Both the position numbers and the translations under genes were made by a program. The notes beneath the pieces are model-generated. The model was not told the DNA's origin and searched no databases. It worked only from the letters and a program-made list of their open reading frames with translations. A DNA stretch of 64,000 nucleotides, taken from assembly GCF_001027545.1 (NCBI RefSeq), contig NZ_CP009498.1, forward strand, positions 558,001-622,000, given 5' to 3'. This DNA is from Endomicrobium proavitum (GTDB taxonomy: Bacteria; Elusimicrobiota; Endomicrobiia; Endomicrobiales; Endomicrobiaceae). Shown here piece after piece: positions 26,718-34,984 of the stretch (position 1 is its first letter; every line of letters starts with the position of its first letter).

Positions 26718-27734
26718 ATGCTCAAGAAACATTTTTTTAAAATACTTGCAGGCGTTATAATAAGCTCAGCGCTGATATATTTGACGTTTAGAAATATTGA
26801 TTTTACGGCAACGTTTGACACTATAAAAAAAGCAAACTGCGTTTTGCTGCTGCTTGCCGCCGCGTTATACGCTTTCACATATATTTTAAGAAGCATTCGT
26901 TACTACTTCATGATTTTACCCATTAAACAAACCCGCGTTTTTGAAAATCTTCCTTATACGATTTTAGGATTTTTTATGAATAATATTATCCCTCTGCGCA
27001 TAGGCGAACTTGTTCGCGCAAAAATTACCGGCGAGAGACTGAAAATTTCAAGAAGCTCAATTCTTGCCACAATTGTGGTAGAAAGACTTTTTGACATAAT
27101 TATATTTGTAGCGTCTTTCTTTGTAATAATGCTTGTTATGCCGTTTCCCGAAATAATAAAAAAATCTTTTTATGTTTGCGCCGTTGTTTTCGGAATAGGG
27201 CTTGTAATTCTTTTTTTAATAACAAAGCATGAAAAAAAAGCGTTACAGCTTGTTTCAAAACTTCCGTTGCCGCACAGAATAAAAAACCTTGTCAGCGAAC
27301 TTTTTGACAAGTTTACCGGCGGGCTTGCAACGCTTAAGAAACCGTCGGCTTTTTTAATTTCGTTTTTAATGTCCGCGCTGATTTGGCTTACCGAAAGCGC
27401 GGTTCTTGTCATAGCCGCGTATGCGTTCGGCATTAATTTGCCGCATGTTATTTTAGGCGGACTTTTTACCGTAATAATAATAGGAATAGGCGCCATAGTG
27501 CCTACCGCTCCCGGATATATCGGCGCATTTGAATATTTCGGAAGCAATCTTGCTCTTATACAAGGACTTTCCATAGAGGCGTCAAAAGCGGTGGCGTGTA
27601 TTTTAACGTATCATTTTATACAGATCGGCGTTATATTTATTTTGGGTTCGGCAAGCATAGTGAAAACTAAAATTTCTTTTAACGATTTGTTCAAGTTTGC
27701 AAAAATTGAGGATAATAAAAATGAAAAAGAATAA
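26718..27734 (+). CDS. YbhN/AglD-type flippase-like membrane protein (UPF0104)
   Basis: 338 aa with about eight transmembrane helices, the fold of the lysylphosphatidylglycerol synthase membrane domain. Conserved 'LRIGELVRAKI' and 'PTAPGYIGAFEYFG' segments are present. Relatives move or anchor lipid-linked glycans or phospholipids. It starts 1 nt after the peptidase gene and overlaps the GT2 gene, so it probably belongs to the glycan cluster. Confidence 0.85.
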   Translation: MLKKHFFKILAGVIISSALIYLTFRNIDFTATFDTIKKANCVLLLLAAALYAFTYILRSIRYYFMILPIKQTRVFENLPYTILGFFMNNIIPLRIGELVRAKITGERLKISRSSILATIVVERLFDIIIFVASFFVIMLVMPFPEIIKKSFYVCAVVFGIGLVILFLITKHEKKALQLVSKLPLPHRIKNLVSELFDKFTGGLATLKKPSAFLISFLMSALIWLTESAVLVIAAYAFGINLPHVILGGLFTVIIIGIGAIVPTAPGYIGAFEYFGSNLALIQGLSIEASKAVACILTYHFIQIGVIFILGSASIVKTKISFNDLFKFAKIEDNKNEKE

Positions 27735-28482
27735 AGTGATAATAGTTATGCCGGCATACAACGCGGCAAAAACTCTCAAAAAAACTTTAGACGATATTCC
27801 GAAAGGAAGTTACGACGAAATAATTCTTGTTGACGATTTATCAAAAGACGACACGGCGGAAGTTGCCAAAAATCTCGGACTTAAAGTTATATCGCACGAT
27901 GTCAACAAAGGCTACGGCGGAAACCAGAAAACTTGTTATAAAGCCGCATTGGAAGACGGAGCCGATATTGTAGTTATGCTTCACCCGGACTATCAATACG
28001 ACCCGCGCCTTGTTCCGTTTCTGGCAGGTCTTATAGCCGACGACGTTTGCGACATTATGATGGCAAACAGAATACGCACGCGCAAAGAAGCGCTAAAAGG
28101 CGGAATGCCGTTTTATAAATATTTTTTCAACAGATGTCTTACAATAACCGAAAATTTAGTTTTAGGATTAAACTTGGGAGAGTATCACACGGGTTACAGA
28201 GCATTTTCAAAAAAAGCGCTTGAAACTGTCCGTTTTGAACTTGATTCCGACGACTTTGTTTTTGACCAGCACATAATTGTTCAGGCGGCGGCATGCGGGC
28301 TTAGAATAGGCGATATTCCGGTTACCGCAAAGTATTTTAAAGAAGCGTCTTCAATAAATTTTATAAGAAGTTCTAAATACGGGCTTGAAACGCTTTTAAT
28401 TTTATTTAGATTTGCGCTTCATAAACTGCATATACTTCCTCAAAAAATATTTAAACCGAAAGCATCGGGAGATAAAATATGA
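27721..28482 (+). CDS. Family 2 glycosyltransferase (dolichyl/polyprenyl-phosphate sugar synthase-like)
   Basis: 253 aa. A GT-A nucleotide-sugar fold begins 'IIVMPAYNAAKTLKKTLDDIP', with 'ILVDDLSKDDT' and the 'MLHPDYQYDP' metal-binding region. No transmembrane segments follow, as in DPM1-type enzymes that load a sugar onto polyprenyl phosphate. The start at 27721 is preferred to 27697 because it matches the domain start. It overlaps both neighbours (14 and 4 nt). Confidence 0.88.
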   Translation: MKKNKVIIVMPAYNAAKTLKKTLDDIPKGSYDEIILVDDLSKDDTAEVAKNLGLKVISHDVNKGYGGNQKTCYKAALEDGADIVVMLHPDYQYDPRLVPFLAGLIADDVCDIMMANRIRTRKEALKGGMPFYKYFFNRCLTITENLVLGLNLGEYHTGYRAFSKKALETVRFELDSDDFVFDQHIIVQAAACGLRIGDIPVTAKYFKEASSINFIRSSKYGLETLLILFRFALHKLHILPQKIFKPKASGDKI

Positions 28483-29510
28483 GTTCTGAAATTCTTTATT
28501 TGACGGCATTTGTTACGGCATTAATTATTTCAATACTTGCAACGCCTTTATGCAGACTGCTTGCAAAAAAACTGAATGTGTTAGATAATCCGGTAACGGC
28601 AGTTAAAACGCACAAAATAAGCACGCCTTACCTTGGCGGCGTAGCTATAGCTTTAGGCTGGCTTGTTTCTTTGTTTGCGGTCAGATATTCAACAAGTTTT
28701 CCCGACGGAACTTTAAGAAGTTTGAGAGGAATTATCATCGGAGCGCTCGTCGTTTTATTTTTAGGGCTTATAGACGACGCGAAGTTTAAAGGTCTTGGGT
28801 TTAAATCAAAATTATTTATACAATTTGCGGCGGCATGCATTGTAGTTTTTGGTTTTGACATAAGAATAAATTTTATTTCAATTTATTGGCTTTCGTGTCT
28901 TGTAAGCATTTTTTGGATAGTGGGAATAACTAACGCTTTCAACATAATAGATATTATGGACGGGCTCTCAAGCGGAATTGCAACTATCGCCGCCCTCGCA
29001 TTTTTATTTATATCTCTTCCAACGGAACAAATATACGTAAATTTTTGCGCCATAGCTTTGGCGGGCGCATTGATTGGCTTTATGCCGTTTAATCTTTCAA
29101 AATCAAAAAAGATTTTCATGGGCGATACCGGAAGTCTTTTTATAGGTTTTATTCTTGCAAGTCTTGCCATGGGCACGGAATACACAAGCATCCACGAAAT
29201 AGGATTATTTGCGCCGTTATTTATTCTTGCGGTGCCTATTTATGAAACGTTTCTTGTCAGCTGGTTTAGAATCCGCAAAGGAAAACTGCCTTTTATGGGC
29301 AGCAAAGATCATTACGCTCTGCGTCTTGAAATGATGGGATTAAAAAGAAAAAATATTCTTCTTATAACTTACGCGGTTTGCATAGCGCTTGCCGTATGCG
29401 CATATTTTTTTACAAAACTCAGCGGCGTTTACGCGCTTATGCTTTTTCTGTTTATTTTTATATGTTTATGGGCGGCAAGCATTAAACTTGCGTCGGTTAA
29501 GGTGGAATAA
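28479..29510 (+). CDS. WecA/TagO-like polyprenyl-phosphate sugar-1-phosphate transferase
   Basis: An integral membrane GT4-type phosphotransferase (343 aa, about ten helices) that starts a lipid-linked glycan on undecaprenyl phosphate. Motifs: 'GLIDDAKFKGLGFKSK' (Asp-Asp), 'NAFNIIDIMDGLSSG', 'FMGDTGSLFIGF' and a C-terminal 'KDHYALRLEMMGL' (the HxxxR-type loop). It does not look like MraY, since it lacks that enzyme's muramoyl-pentapeptide signature. Likely the first committed enzyme of this surface-glycan cluster. Confidence 0.9.
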   Translation: MSSEILYLTAFVTALIISILATPLCRLLAKKLNVLDNPVTAVKTHKISTPYLGGVAIALGWLVSLFAVRYSTSFPDGTLRSLRGIIIGALVVLFLGLIDDAKFKGLGFKSKLFIQFAAACIVVFGFDIRINFISIYWLSCLVSIFWIVGITNAFNIIDIMDGLSSGIATIAALAFLFISLPTEQIYVNFCAIALAGALIGFMPFNLSKSKKIFMGDTGSLFIGFILASLAMGTEYTSIHEIGLFAPLFILAVPIYETFLVSWFRIRKGKLPFMGSKDHYALRLEMMGLKRKNILLITYAVCIALAVCAYFFTKLSGVYALMLFLFIFICLWAASIKLASVKVE

Positions 29511-30793
29511 TGCCAAAAACCGTTATTATAGGCGCCGGAATATCCGGTCTTACAGCGGCATATTTTTTAAAAAAGCCCTACGCGGTTTTGGAAGCAAAAC
29601 CTTACGCCGGCGGACTTTGCGCATCGTTTTACGAAGACGGATTTACTTTTGACTGCTCGGGGCATTTCATTCATATTAAAGACAAAAAAATAAAAAAACT
29701 CGTAGAAAAACTTACCGGCGGCACAGATGAAATAAAAAGAAACGCCGCGATATATTTAGACAAAACGTTTGTGCCGTATCCTTTTCAGGCAAACCTGTAT
29801 TATTTAAACAATAAAATAAAAAAAGAATGCGTTGACGGAATTTTAAAGAGAAAAGAAATCGCAATATCTACTTCAATGCCGTTTATAGATTGGAGCAAAG
29901 CAATGTTTGGCAGCGGCATAACAAAATACTTTATGCAACCATACAACCAAAAACTTTGGAGCTACGACTTAAAAAAAATGACTGCGGCATGGTCGGGACC
30001 TTTTGTGCCAAAACCTGACGCCAAAACAATAGTGGAATCGGCATATTCAAAAAACAAAGAGCATTACGGCTACAACAGCGTATTTTACTATCCGAAAAAC
30101 AAAGGCTGTCAGGCGCTAATTAACGGAATGCTAAAAAAAGTTAAGCCCGAATATAATTCTAAAACAACAAAGATTGATATAAAAAATAAAGTTGTCCATG
30201 CAGGCTGCAAACAATACAAATATAATAAAATTATCTCAACGCAGCCTCTTACGGAACTTATAAAACAAATTTCCAACGTGCCTGCAAACGTAAAAAAAGC
30301 GGCTGCAAAACTTGTATGCAACTCTGTAAGATGCGTAAATATCGGCGTGAAAGCCGCAACGGGAATCGCGAAAAATTTAAAAGGCGTTCACTGGCTGTAT
30401 CTTCCGGAATCAAAATTTCCTTTTTACAGAATCGGCGTATATTCAAACGTAAACGCAAAAACGGCTCCAAAAAACTCTTACGGTTTTTACGTGGAATTTT
30501 CAAGTTTAAACGGGAAATACAAAAGCAGCCGGAATGTGATAAAAGATTTAAAAAAAGCCGGTTTTATAGGAAACTCCGACGGGATAAGCGCAATAAATAT
30601 AGTAGATATGCCCTATGGTTATGTTATTTTTGACAAAAACCGCGAACGCGCCCTGCAGGTTATAAACAGCTTTTTAGTTAAACACAATATATTTTCCATA
30701 GGCCGCTACGGCGCGTGGGAATACTCTTTTATAGAAAAAAATATAAAAGACGCAAAAGAATTGGCAGAGAAGATAAACGCGGAGAGTTTGTAA
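29510..30793 (+). CDS. FAD-dependent amine-oxidase/UDP-galactopyranose-mutase-like oxidoreductase
   Basis: 427 aa. FAD-binding Rossmann motif 'VIIGAGISGLTAAYFLKKPY', then 'YAGGLCASFYEDGFTFDCSGHFIH', as in the protoporphyrinogen-oxidase-like proteins common in polysaccharide clusters. The C-terminal 'IFSIGRYGAWEYSFIEKNI' resembles the terminal flavin-binding block. Its place among glycosyltransferases suggests work on a nucleotide sugar or lipid-linked sugar. The reaction cannot be named from sequence. It overlaps the previous stop by 1 nt. Confidence 0.82.
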   Translation: MPKTVIIGAGISGLTAAYFLKKPYAVLEAKPYAGGLCASFYEDGFTFDCSGHFIHIKDKKIKKLVEKLTGGTDEIKRNAAIYLDKTFVPYPFQANLYYLNNKIKKECVDGILKRKEIAISTSMPFIDWSKAMFGSGITKYFMQPYNQKLWSYDLKKMTAAWSGPFVPKPDAKTIVESAYSKNKEHYGYNSVFYYPKNKGCQALINGMLKKVKPEYNSKTTKIDIKNKVVHAGCKQYKYNKIISTQPLTELIKQISNVPANVKKAAAKLVCNSVRCVNIGVKAATGIAKNLKGVHWLYLPESKFPFYRIGVYSNVNAKTAPKNSYGFYVEFSSLNGKYKSSRNVIKDLKKAGFIGNSDGISAINIVDMPYGYVIFDKNRERALQVINSFLVKHNIFSIGRYGAWEYSFIEKNIKDAKELAEKINAESL

Positions 30794-30796
30794 ACA

Positions 30797-32965
30797 ATGA
30801 TAAAAGTCTGCTACATAATAACCAAACTTGAGCTTGGCGGCGCGCAAAAAGTTGCGCTTTACACCGCTGAAAATTTAGAAAAAGACACCTTTGAAGATTT
30901 TCTTATAACAGGCTCAGGCGGTATTTTAGACGACGAGGCGGCAAAAAAGTTAAAAGTTTTTAAAGTGCCGAGTTTAGTAAGAGAAATATCTCCTATTAAA
31001 GATTTGCGCGCATTGCTTAAAATAAGAAAAATATTAAAAAAAGAAAAACCTGAATTAGTTCACACGCATTCTTCAAAAGCGGGAATTTTAGGAAGAATAG
31101 CAGCTAAACTTGCCGGCGTTAAAACAATCGTCCACACAATTCACGGGTATGGTTTTAACGAAACTCAAAAGTGGTATGTGAAATATCTATACATATATAT
31201 AGAAAAGTTTTGCACTTTATTTACCGACAAACTGATAGTTGTAGCTAAAGAAGATATGGATAAAGGGTTGCGCTACAAAATTGCAAAAGAAAATAAATTT
31301 ACCTTAATACGCGCCGGCATAGACACGCATTATTATAAAACTTTTAATCCAAACCCCGATTTTAGAAAAACTCTCGCCGATGAAAATACAAAAATAATAA
31401 CCACTATCGGACCGTTTAAACCTCAAAAAAATTTACAAGACTTTATTAAAGCCGCAGGCTTGGTATGCAAATCCGTCGACAATGTTAAATTTTTTATAGT
31501 CGGCGACGGAGATTTAAGACCGGAACTTGAAAAATTAATAGCAGATTTAAATTTAACAGATAAAATAATACTTCTCGGCTGGCGCACGGATATTGCCGAA
31601 ATTCTTTACGCAAGCGATGTGTTTGCCATGACGTCTCTCTGGGAAGGGCTGCCACGCACAATTTTAGAGGCTATGTGCTGCTCTAAACCGGTAGTTGCAA
31701 ATGCCGTTGACGGCGTGAAAGAAGTTATTCGCGAAGGCAAAAACGGTTTTAAAGTTAATCCTCACAATTATCAATATACCGCTGAAAAAATAATTTACCT
31801 TCTGCAAAACCCGACTGTTGTAAACGCTATGGGAAAATCAGCAAAACATTCTATTACAAAAGAATACGATATTAATCATATGGTTAAACAGCATGAAGAT
31901 TTATACCGCAAACTTCTTCAGCACTATCTTATGGTGTGCGAACTTATTGACGAGAAGGCGCAAAAAAAACATAAAAGAAAGAAAAGAATTGTTATTACTG
32001 TTTGCGCAGCCGCTTTAATAGCCGCTTTTTACACATATACGCCATACCCCGTTGCGTATTTTTTAAGAGGGGCGTTTCACATTACAGATTATAAACTTCC
32101 CGCAGATTACGCCAACCTTAAAAAGAATGTAATTTTTTACAGAGATATAGATTATAAATCAAACTTCCCAAACGGAAATCTTGATATAATTGCTCCGAAA
32201 AGCGACCCCAACGGAAAAACAATTTTTTGGGTTCACGGCGGAGGATACGTAGGCGACGATAATAAAAAAATTGAACATTACATGGTGCAACTTGCAAACA
32301 GCAGTTTTACGGTTATAAGCATCAACTACGCTTTTGCTCCGGAACACGCCTTTCCGGTTCAGTTAAAACAAATTGAGCAAGCTTACTGTTTTATAAAAGA
32401 AAATGCGGCTAAATACGGAATTAACACGGATAAAATGTATTTCGGCGGGGATTCCGCCGGCGCGCAGCTTGTGGCGCAGTTTATCAATATACAAACTAAT
32501 CCGATATACGCAGATATGTTAAATGAATATTTGGAAAATATTAAATTAAATGCCGTCGTTGACGTAAACACTCTGCACGGAGCAATTCTTTTTTGCGGCC
32601 CTTACGATCTTAAAGATTTAATAGATCCTCCCAAGGGAACGCTTGCTCTTCCGTTTAAGCAAATCGGCAAAGCGTATTTCGGCACCACCGACGAAAATAA
32701 TGTTTACGTTATTTTAAGCAACGTTACAACAAGACTTTCTAAACATTTTCCGCCGGTGTTTATTACCGACGGAAACACAAGCTCTTTTGAATATCAAGCA
32801 AAAAAACTTGAAGATGCGTTAAAACAGAAAGGCGTTTACGTGCAAGGTGTTTTCTATCCAAAAACCGATGAAGAACTAAAACACGAATATCAATTTGAAA
32901 TAACTACAAAATACGCCCAAAATACTTATAACTATCTTATTGAATTTTTAAACAGAAAAAAATAA
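30797..32965 (+). CDS. Fusion of a GT4 glycosyltransferase with a membrane-anchored alpha/beta-hydrolase (esterase)
   Basis: A 722-aa two-part protein. Residues about 1-375 are a GT-B family 4 glycosyltransferase ('ITKLELGGAQKVALY', 'EGLPRTILEAMCCSKPVVA' with the ExxxxxxxE motif). A basic stretch (KKHKRKKR) and one membrane helix (about 396-412) follow. Residues about 425-722 are an HSL/Aes-like esterase: oxyanion 'HGGGYVGDD', nucleophile 'GGDSAGAQL', Asp in 'FITDGNTSS', His in 'KHEYQF'. By the positive-inside rule the transferase is cytoplasmic and the esterase periplasmic. The esterase half is a duplicate of the next gene. Confidence 0.88.
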   Translation: MIKVCYIITKLELGGAQKVALYTAENLEKDTFEDFLITGSGGILDDEAAKKLKVFKVPSLVREISPIKDLRALLKIRKILKKEKPELVHTHSSKAGILGRIAAKLAGVKTIVHTIHGYGFNETQKWYVKYLYIYIEKFCTLFTDKLIVVAKEDMDKGLRYKIAKENKFTLIRAGIDTHYYKTFNPNPDFRKTLADENTKIITTIGPFKPQKNLQDFIKAAGLVCKSVDNVKFFIVGDGDLRPELEKLIADLNLTDKIILLGWRTDIAEILYASDVFAMTSLWEGLPRTILEAMCCSKPVVANAVDGVKEVIREGKNGFKVNPHNYQYTAEKIIYLLQNPTVVNAMGKSAKHSITKEYDINHMVKQHEDLYRKLLQHYLMVCELIDEKAQKKHKRKKRIVITVCAAALIAAFYTYTPYPVAYFLRGAFHITDYKLPADYANLKKNVIFYRDIDYKSNFPNGNLDIIAPKSDPNGKTIFWVHGGGYVGDDNKKIEHYMVQLANSSFTVISINYAFAPEHAFPVQLKQIEQAYCFIKENAAKYGINTDKMYFGGDSAGAQLVAQFINIQTNPIYADMLNEYLENIKLNAVVDVNTLHGAILFCGPYDLKDLIDPPKGTLALPFKQIGKAYFGTTDENNVYVILSNVTTRLSKHFPPVFITDGNTSSFEYQAKKLEDALKQKGVYVQGVFYPKTDEELKHEYQFEITTKYAQNTYNYLIEFLNRKK

Positions 32966-32966
32966 T

Positions 32967-33956
32967 ATGAAAAAAATACTTGTAATTATCTCAGCCCTTA
33001 TAGTTTTTGCCGCCGGATTTTATTTTTTCACGCCGTATCCAGCGGTATGGCTTGTTAAGCATGCTTTCAGTTTAACAAAATACACTCCGCCCGAAAATTA
33101 TTCAGAAATTAAAAGCAACGTTATATTCCACAGAAATATAAATTACAACTCGGCGTATCCTAACGGAAAGCTTGATATTATACAGCCTAAAAACGGCAAG
33201 AATGATAAAGTTATCTTGTGGGTGCACGGCGGGGGATACGTAGGCGATGATAAAAAGAAAATAGAACATTATATGGCAATGCTTGCAAACAGCGGTTTTA
33301 CCGTCGTAAGCATAAATTACGCGCTTGCTCCGAAAGATCACTACCCTGTTCAGCTCAAACAAATTGAAGAAGCTTATAATTTTATAAAAGAAAACGCCGC
33401 AACATACGATTTTAACGTAAATAAAATATACTTCGGCGGAGATTCCGCCGGCGCGCAGCTTGTGGCGCAGTTTATTAATATAGAAACAAATCCGGATTAC
33501 GGCGCAAAAATAAACAGTAATATAAAAAATATGCAAATCAACGCCGTAGTAAATAGAAAAACTATTATGGGCGTAATACTTTTTTGCGGTCCTTACAATT
33601 TAAGAGAATTTTTAAACCCGCCGCCTGACGCCATGAAGCTTCCATACAAACAAATCGGCTGGGCGTATTTCGGCACAAAAAATGTTAACGATATAAACGT
33701 AAAGCTCAGCAACATTACAAATAAGCTTTCTTCAAATTATCCGCCGGTATTTATTACCGACGGAAACACAAATTCTTTTGAAGCGCAGGCAAAAAAACTT
33801 GAAGCGGCGTTAAAAGAAAACGGAATCTATGTAAGAGGCATATATTATCCCAAAAGCGACGCAATATTAGAGCACGAATATCAGTTTTATATGAACACCG
33901 AATACGCTAAAAACACATATAAACAATTACTGCAGTTTTTAAATCGTAAAAAATAA
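32967..33956 (+). CDS. Membrane-anchored alpha/beta-hydrolase (esterase), paralogue of the fused domain upstream
   Basis: 329 aa: an N-terminal anchor (about 4-20), then the esterase with 'HGGGYVGDD', 'GGDSAGAQL', 'FITDGNTNS' and 'EHEYQF', so the triad is complete. It aligns end to end with the C-terminal half of the preceding gene, including the 'FTPYPA' start and 'LQFLNRKK' end. DNA around the nucleophile (near 33430-33480 and 32440-32490) is nearly identical, which suggests recent duplication or gene conversion. It may remove acyl groups from a cell-surface glycan; the substrate is unknown. Confidence 0.87.
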   Translation: MKKILVIISALIVFAAGFYFFTPYPAVWLVKHAFSLTKYTPPENYSEIKSNVIFHRNINYNSAYPNGKLDIIQPKNGKNDKVILWVHGGGYVGDDKKKIEHYMAMLANSGFTVVSINYALAPKDHYPVQLKQIEEAYNFIKENAATYDFNVNKIYFGGDSAGAQLVAQFINIETNPDYGAKINSNIKNMQINAVVNRKTIMGVILFCGPYNLREFLNPPPDAMKLPYKQIGWAYFGTKNVNDINVKLSNITNKLSSNYPPVFITDGNTNSFEAQAKKLEAALKENGIYVRGIYYPKSDAILEHEYQFYMNTEYAKNTYKQLLQFLNRKK

Positions 33957-33965
33957 TTCTTTTAC
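33946..33965. terminator. Possible weak shared terminator between convergent genes
   Basis: GTAAAA (33946-33951) and TTTTAC (33960-33965) form a 6-bp AT-rich stem with an 8-nt loop, spanning the two stop codons, which are only 5 nt apart. A T7 run follows at about 33973-33979. Weak; no better terminator is visible here. Confidence 0.3.
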
Positions 33966-34822
33966 CTTTGCGTTTTTTTCATAATTTTATAATGCAGCCA
34001 AATTGAAAACAGAAGAACCGCGCAGCCTATTGTAAGCGTGTAGTAATTTTCAATTTTATTCCAAAATAAAATATTTACCAAAAGCCCTGCGGGAATCAAA
34101 GCGTTATTCATAATTCCCAAAACTCCGGCGTCAACAAGCGTTGCGCCTTTGTTCCACAAAAAATAACCAACTCCCGACGCCGCAACGCCAAGCCATATTA
34201 AAACGCCCCACTGAACCGGCGTTGCCGATATCTTTGAAAAATCTCCGAAAAGCAAAAATGCCGCTATGGTTGCTATTAAAGCGCCAAAATGAAAATAACC
34301 GAAAATATCCATTTGATTTTTCTTAAAGTCCGGATATTTTTCAATAATATACTTATATCCGCTCTGCCCAAGCGCAAATAAAATATTTGCAATCTGTATC
34401 AATAAAAACCCGAATAAAAATCCGCCGCTTACATTTTCATAACGGATAATATATGCGCCCAACACGGCGACAGCCGCGCTGATAAGATAGAGGGGGTTAA
34501 AGCGCTTGCGTAAAATATCATAAATAAGAGTTACATACAACGGAGTAAATATTGTAAAAAGCAAAATTTCCGGCACGCTCAAAAAATGATAGGCATGATA
34601 TAAAAATAAATACATTATGCCTATTTGTATTGCGCCTATTGCAAGCAAAGCAAGCTTTAATTTTGAAGGGACGCCTAAAAATTTAGTAAAAGGCGCAAAC
34701 ACGGCAGCCGCAAAAAGTATGCGGATAAACACAGCAAAATAACTGTCCAACCCGCCCAAATACTCGCCGATAAGACTAAAAGAAAACGCCCAAAGCAATG
34801 TAACGCCTATAAGATATCCCAC
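33962..34822 (-). CDS. EamA/DMT-family transporter
   Basis: 286 aa, ten predicted transmembrane helices in two EamA repeats, a drug/metabolite transporter of unknown substrate. The start is GTG with a clear GGAGG Shine-Dalgarno upstream on the - strand. It ends 5 nt from the stop of the convergent esterase gene. It has its own promoter at 34848-34876 and is transcribed away from miaB. Confidence 0.87.
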   Translation of the reverse strand: MGYLIGVTLLWAFSFSLIGEYLGGLDSYFAVFIRILFAAAVFAPFTKFLGVPSKLKLALLAIGAIQIGIMYLFLYHAYHFLSVPEILLFTIFTPLYVTLIYDILRKRFNPLYLISAAVAVLGAYIIRYENVSGGFLFGFLLIQIANILFALGQSGYKYIIEKYPDFKKNQMDIFGYFHFGALIATIAAFLLFGDFSKISATPVQWGVLIWLGVAASGVGYFLWNKGATLVDAGVLGIMNNALIPAGLLVNILFWNKIENYYTLTIGCAVLLFSIWLHYKIMKKTQR

Positions 34823-34847
34823 AAAACCTCCAAATGTTTTTTATTGT

Positions 34848-34876
34848 ATTTTATAATATATAGAAAAATTGGTCAA
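34848..34876 (-). promoter_or_regulatory. Promoter of the EamA transporter gene
   Basis: On the - strand, TTGACC (34876-34871), a 17-nt spacer, then TAAAAT (34853-34848), about 25 nt before the GTG start. The -35 box is one arm of the inverted repeat GTCAACC (34872-34878) / GGTTGAC (34896-34902). Confidence 0.65.
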
Positions 34877-34902
34877 CCTTATATATTTTACATATGGTTG
34901 AC
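34872..34902. promoter_or_regulatory. Inverted repeat, possible operator, between the divergent EamA gene and miaB
   Basis: GTCAACC and GGTTGAC are a perfect 7-bp inverted repeat with a 17-nt spacer. One arm covers the -35 box of the transporter promoter. Size and position suit a dimeric repressor, but a chance repeat or an alternative divergent -35 pair is possible. Confidence 0.4.
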
Positions 34903-34946
34903 TAAAGTCTTTATATGCAATTTTTATTACAATGCGAGTTTATTGC

Positions 34947-34975
34947 TTCAAAAAATCATTCAAAATTGATATAAT
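34947..34975 (+). promoter_or_regulatory. Promoter of miaB (near-leaderless)
   Basis: A perfect TATAAT at 34970-34975, with a weak -35 candidate TTCAAA at 34947-34952 (17-nt spacer). The miaB ATG at 34985 is 9 nt beyond the box and has no Shine-Dalgarno, so the mRNA leader would be 0-3 nt. Confidence 0.65.
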
Positions 34976-34984
34976 TTTCCATAT

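Noticed and set aside
31226-31240. Identical 15-mer (gacaaactgatagtt) at 31226 and 53646
   Set aside because: A match of this length is expected by chance once or twice in an A+T-biased 64-kb window, and the flanks do not match.
34898-34933. A + strand promoter using TTGACT at 34898 for miaB
   Set aside because: The spacing to any -10-like hexamer is 21-24 nt. The TATAAT at 34970 is a far better fit.
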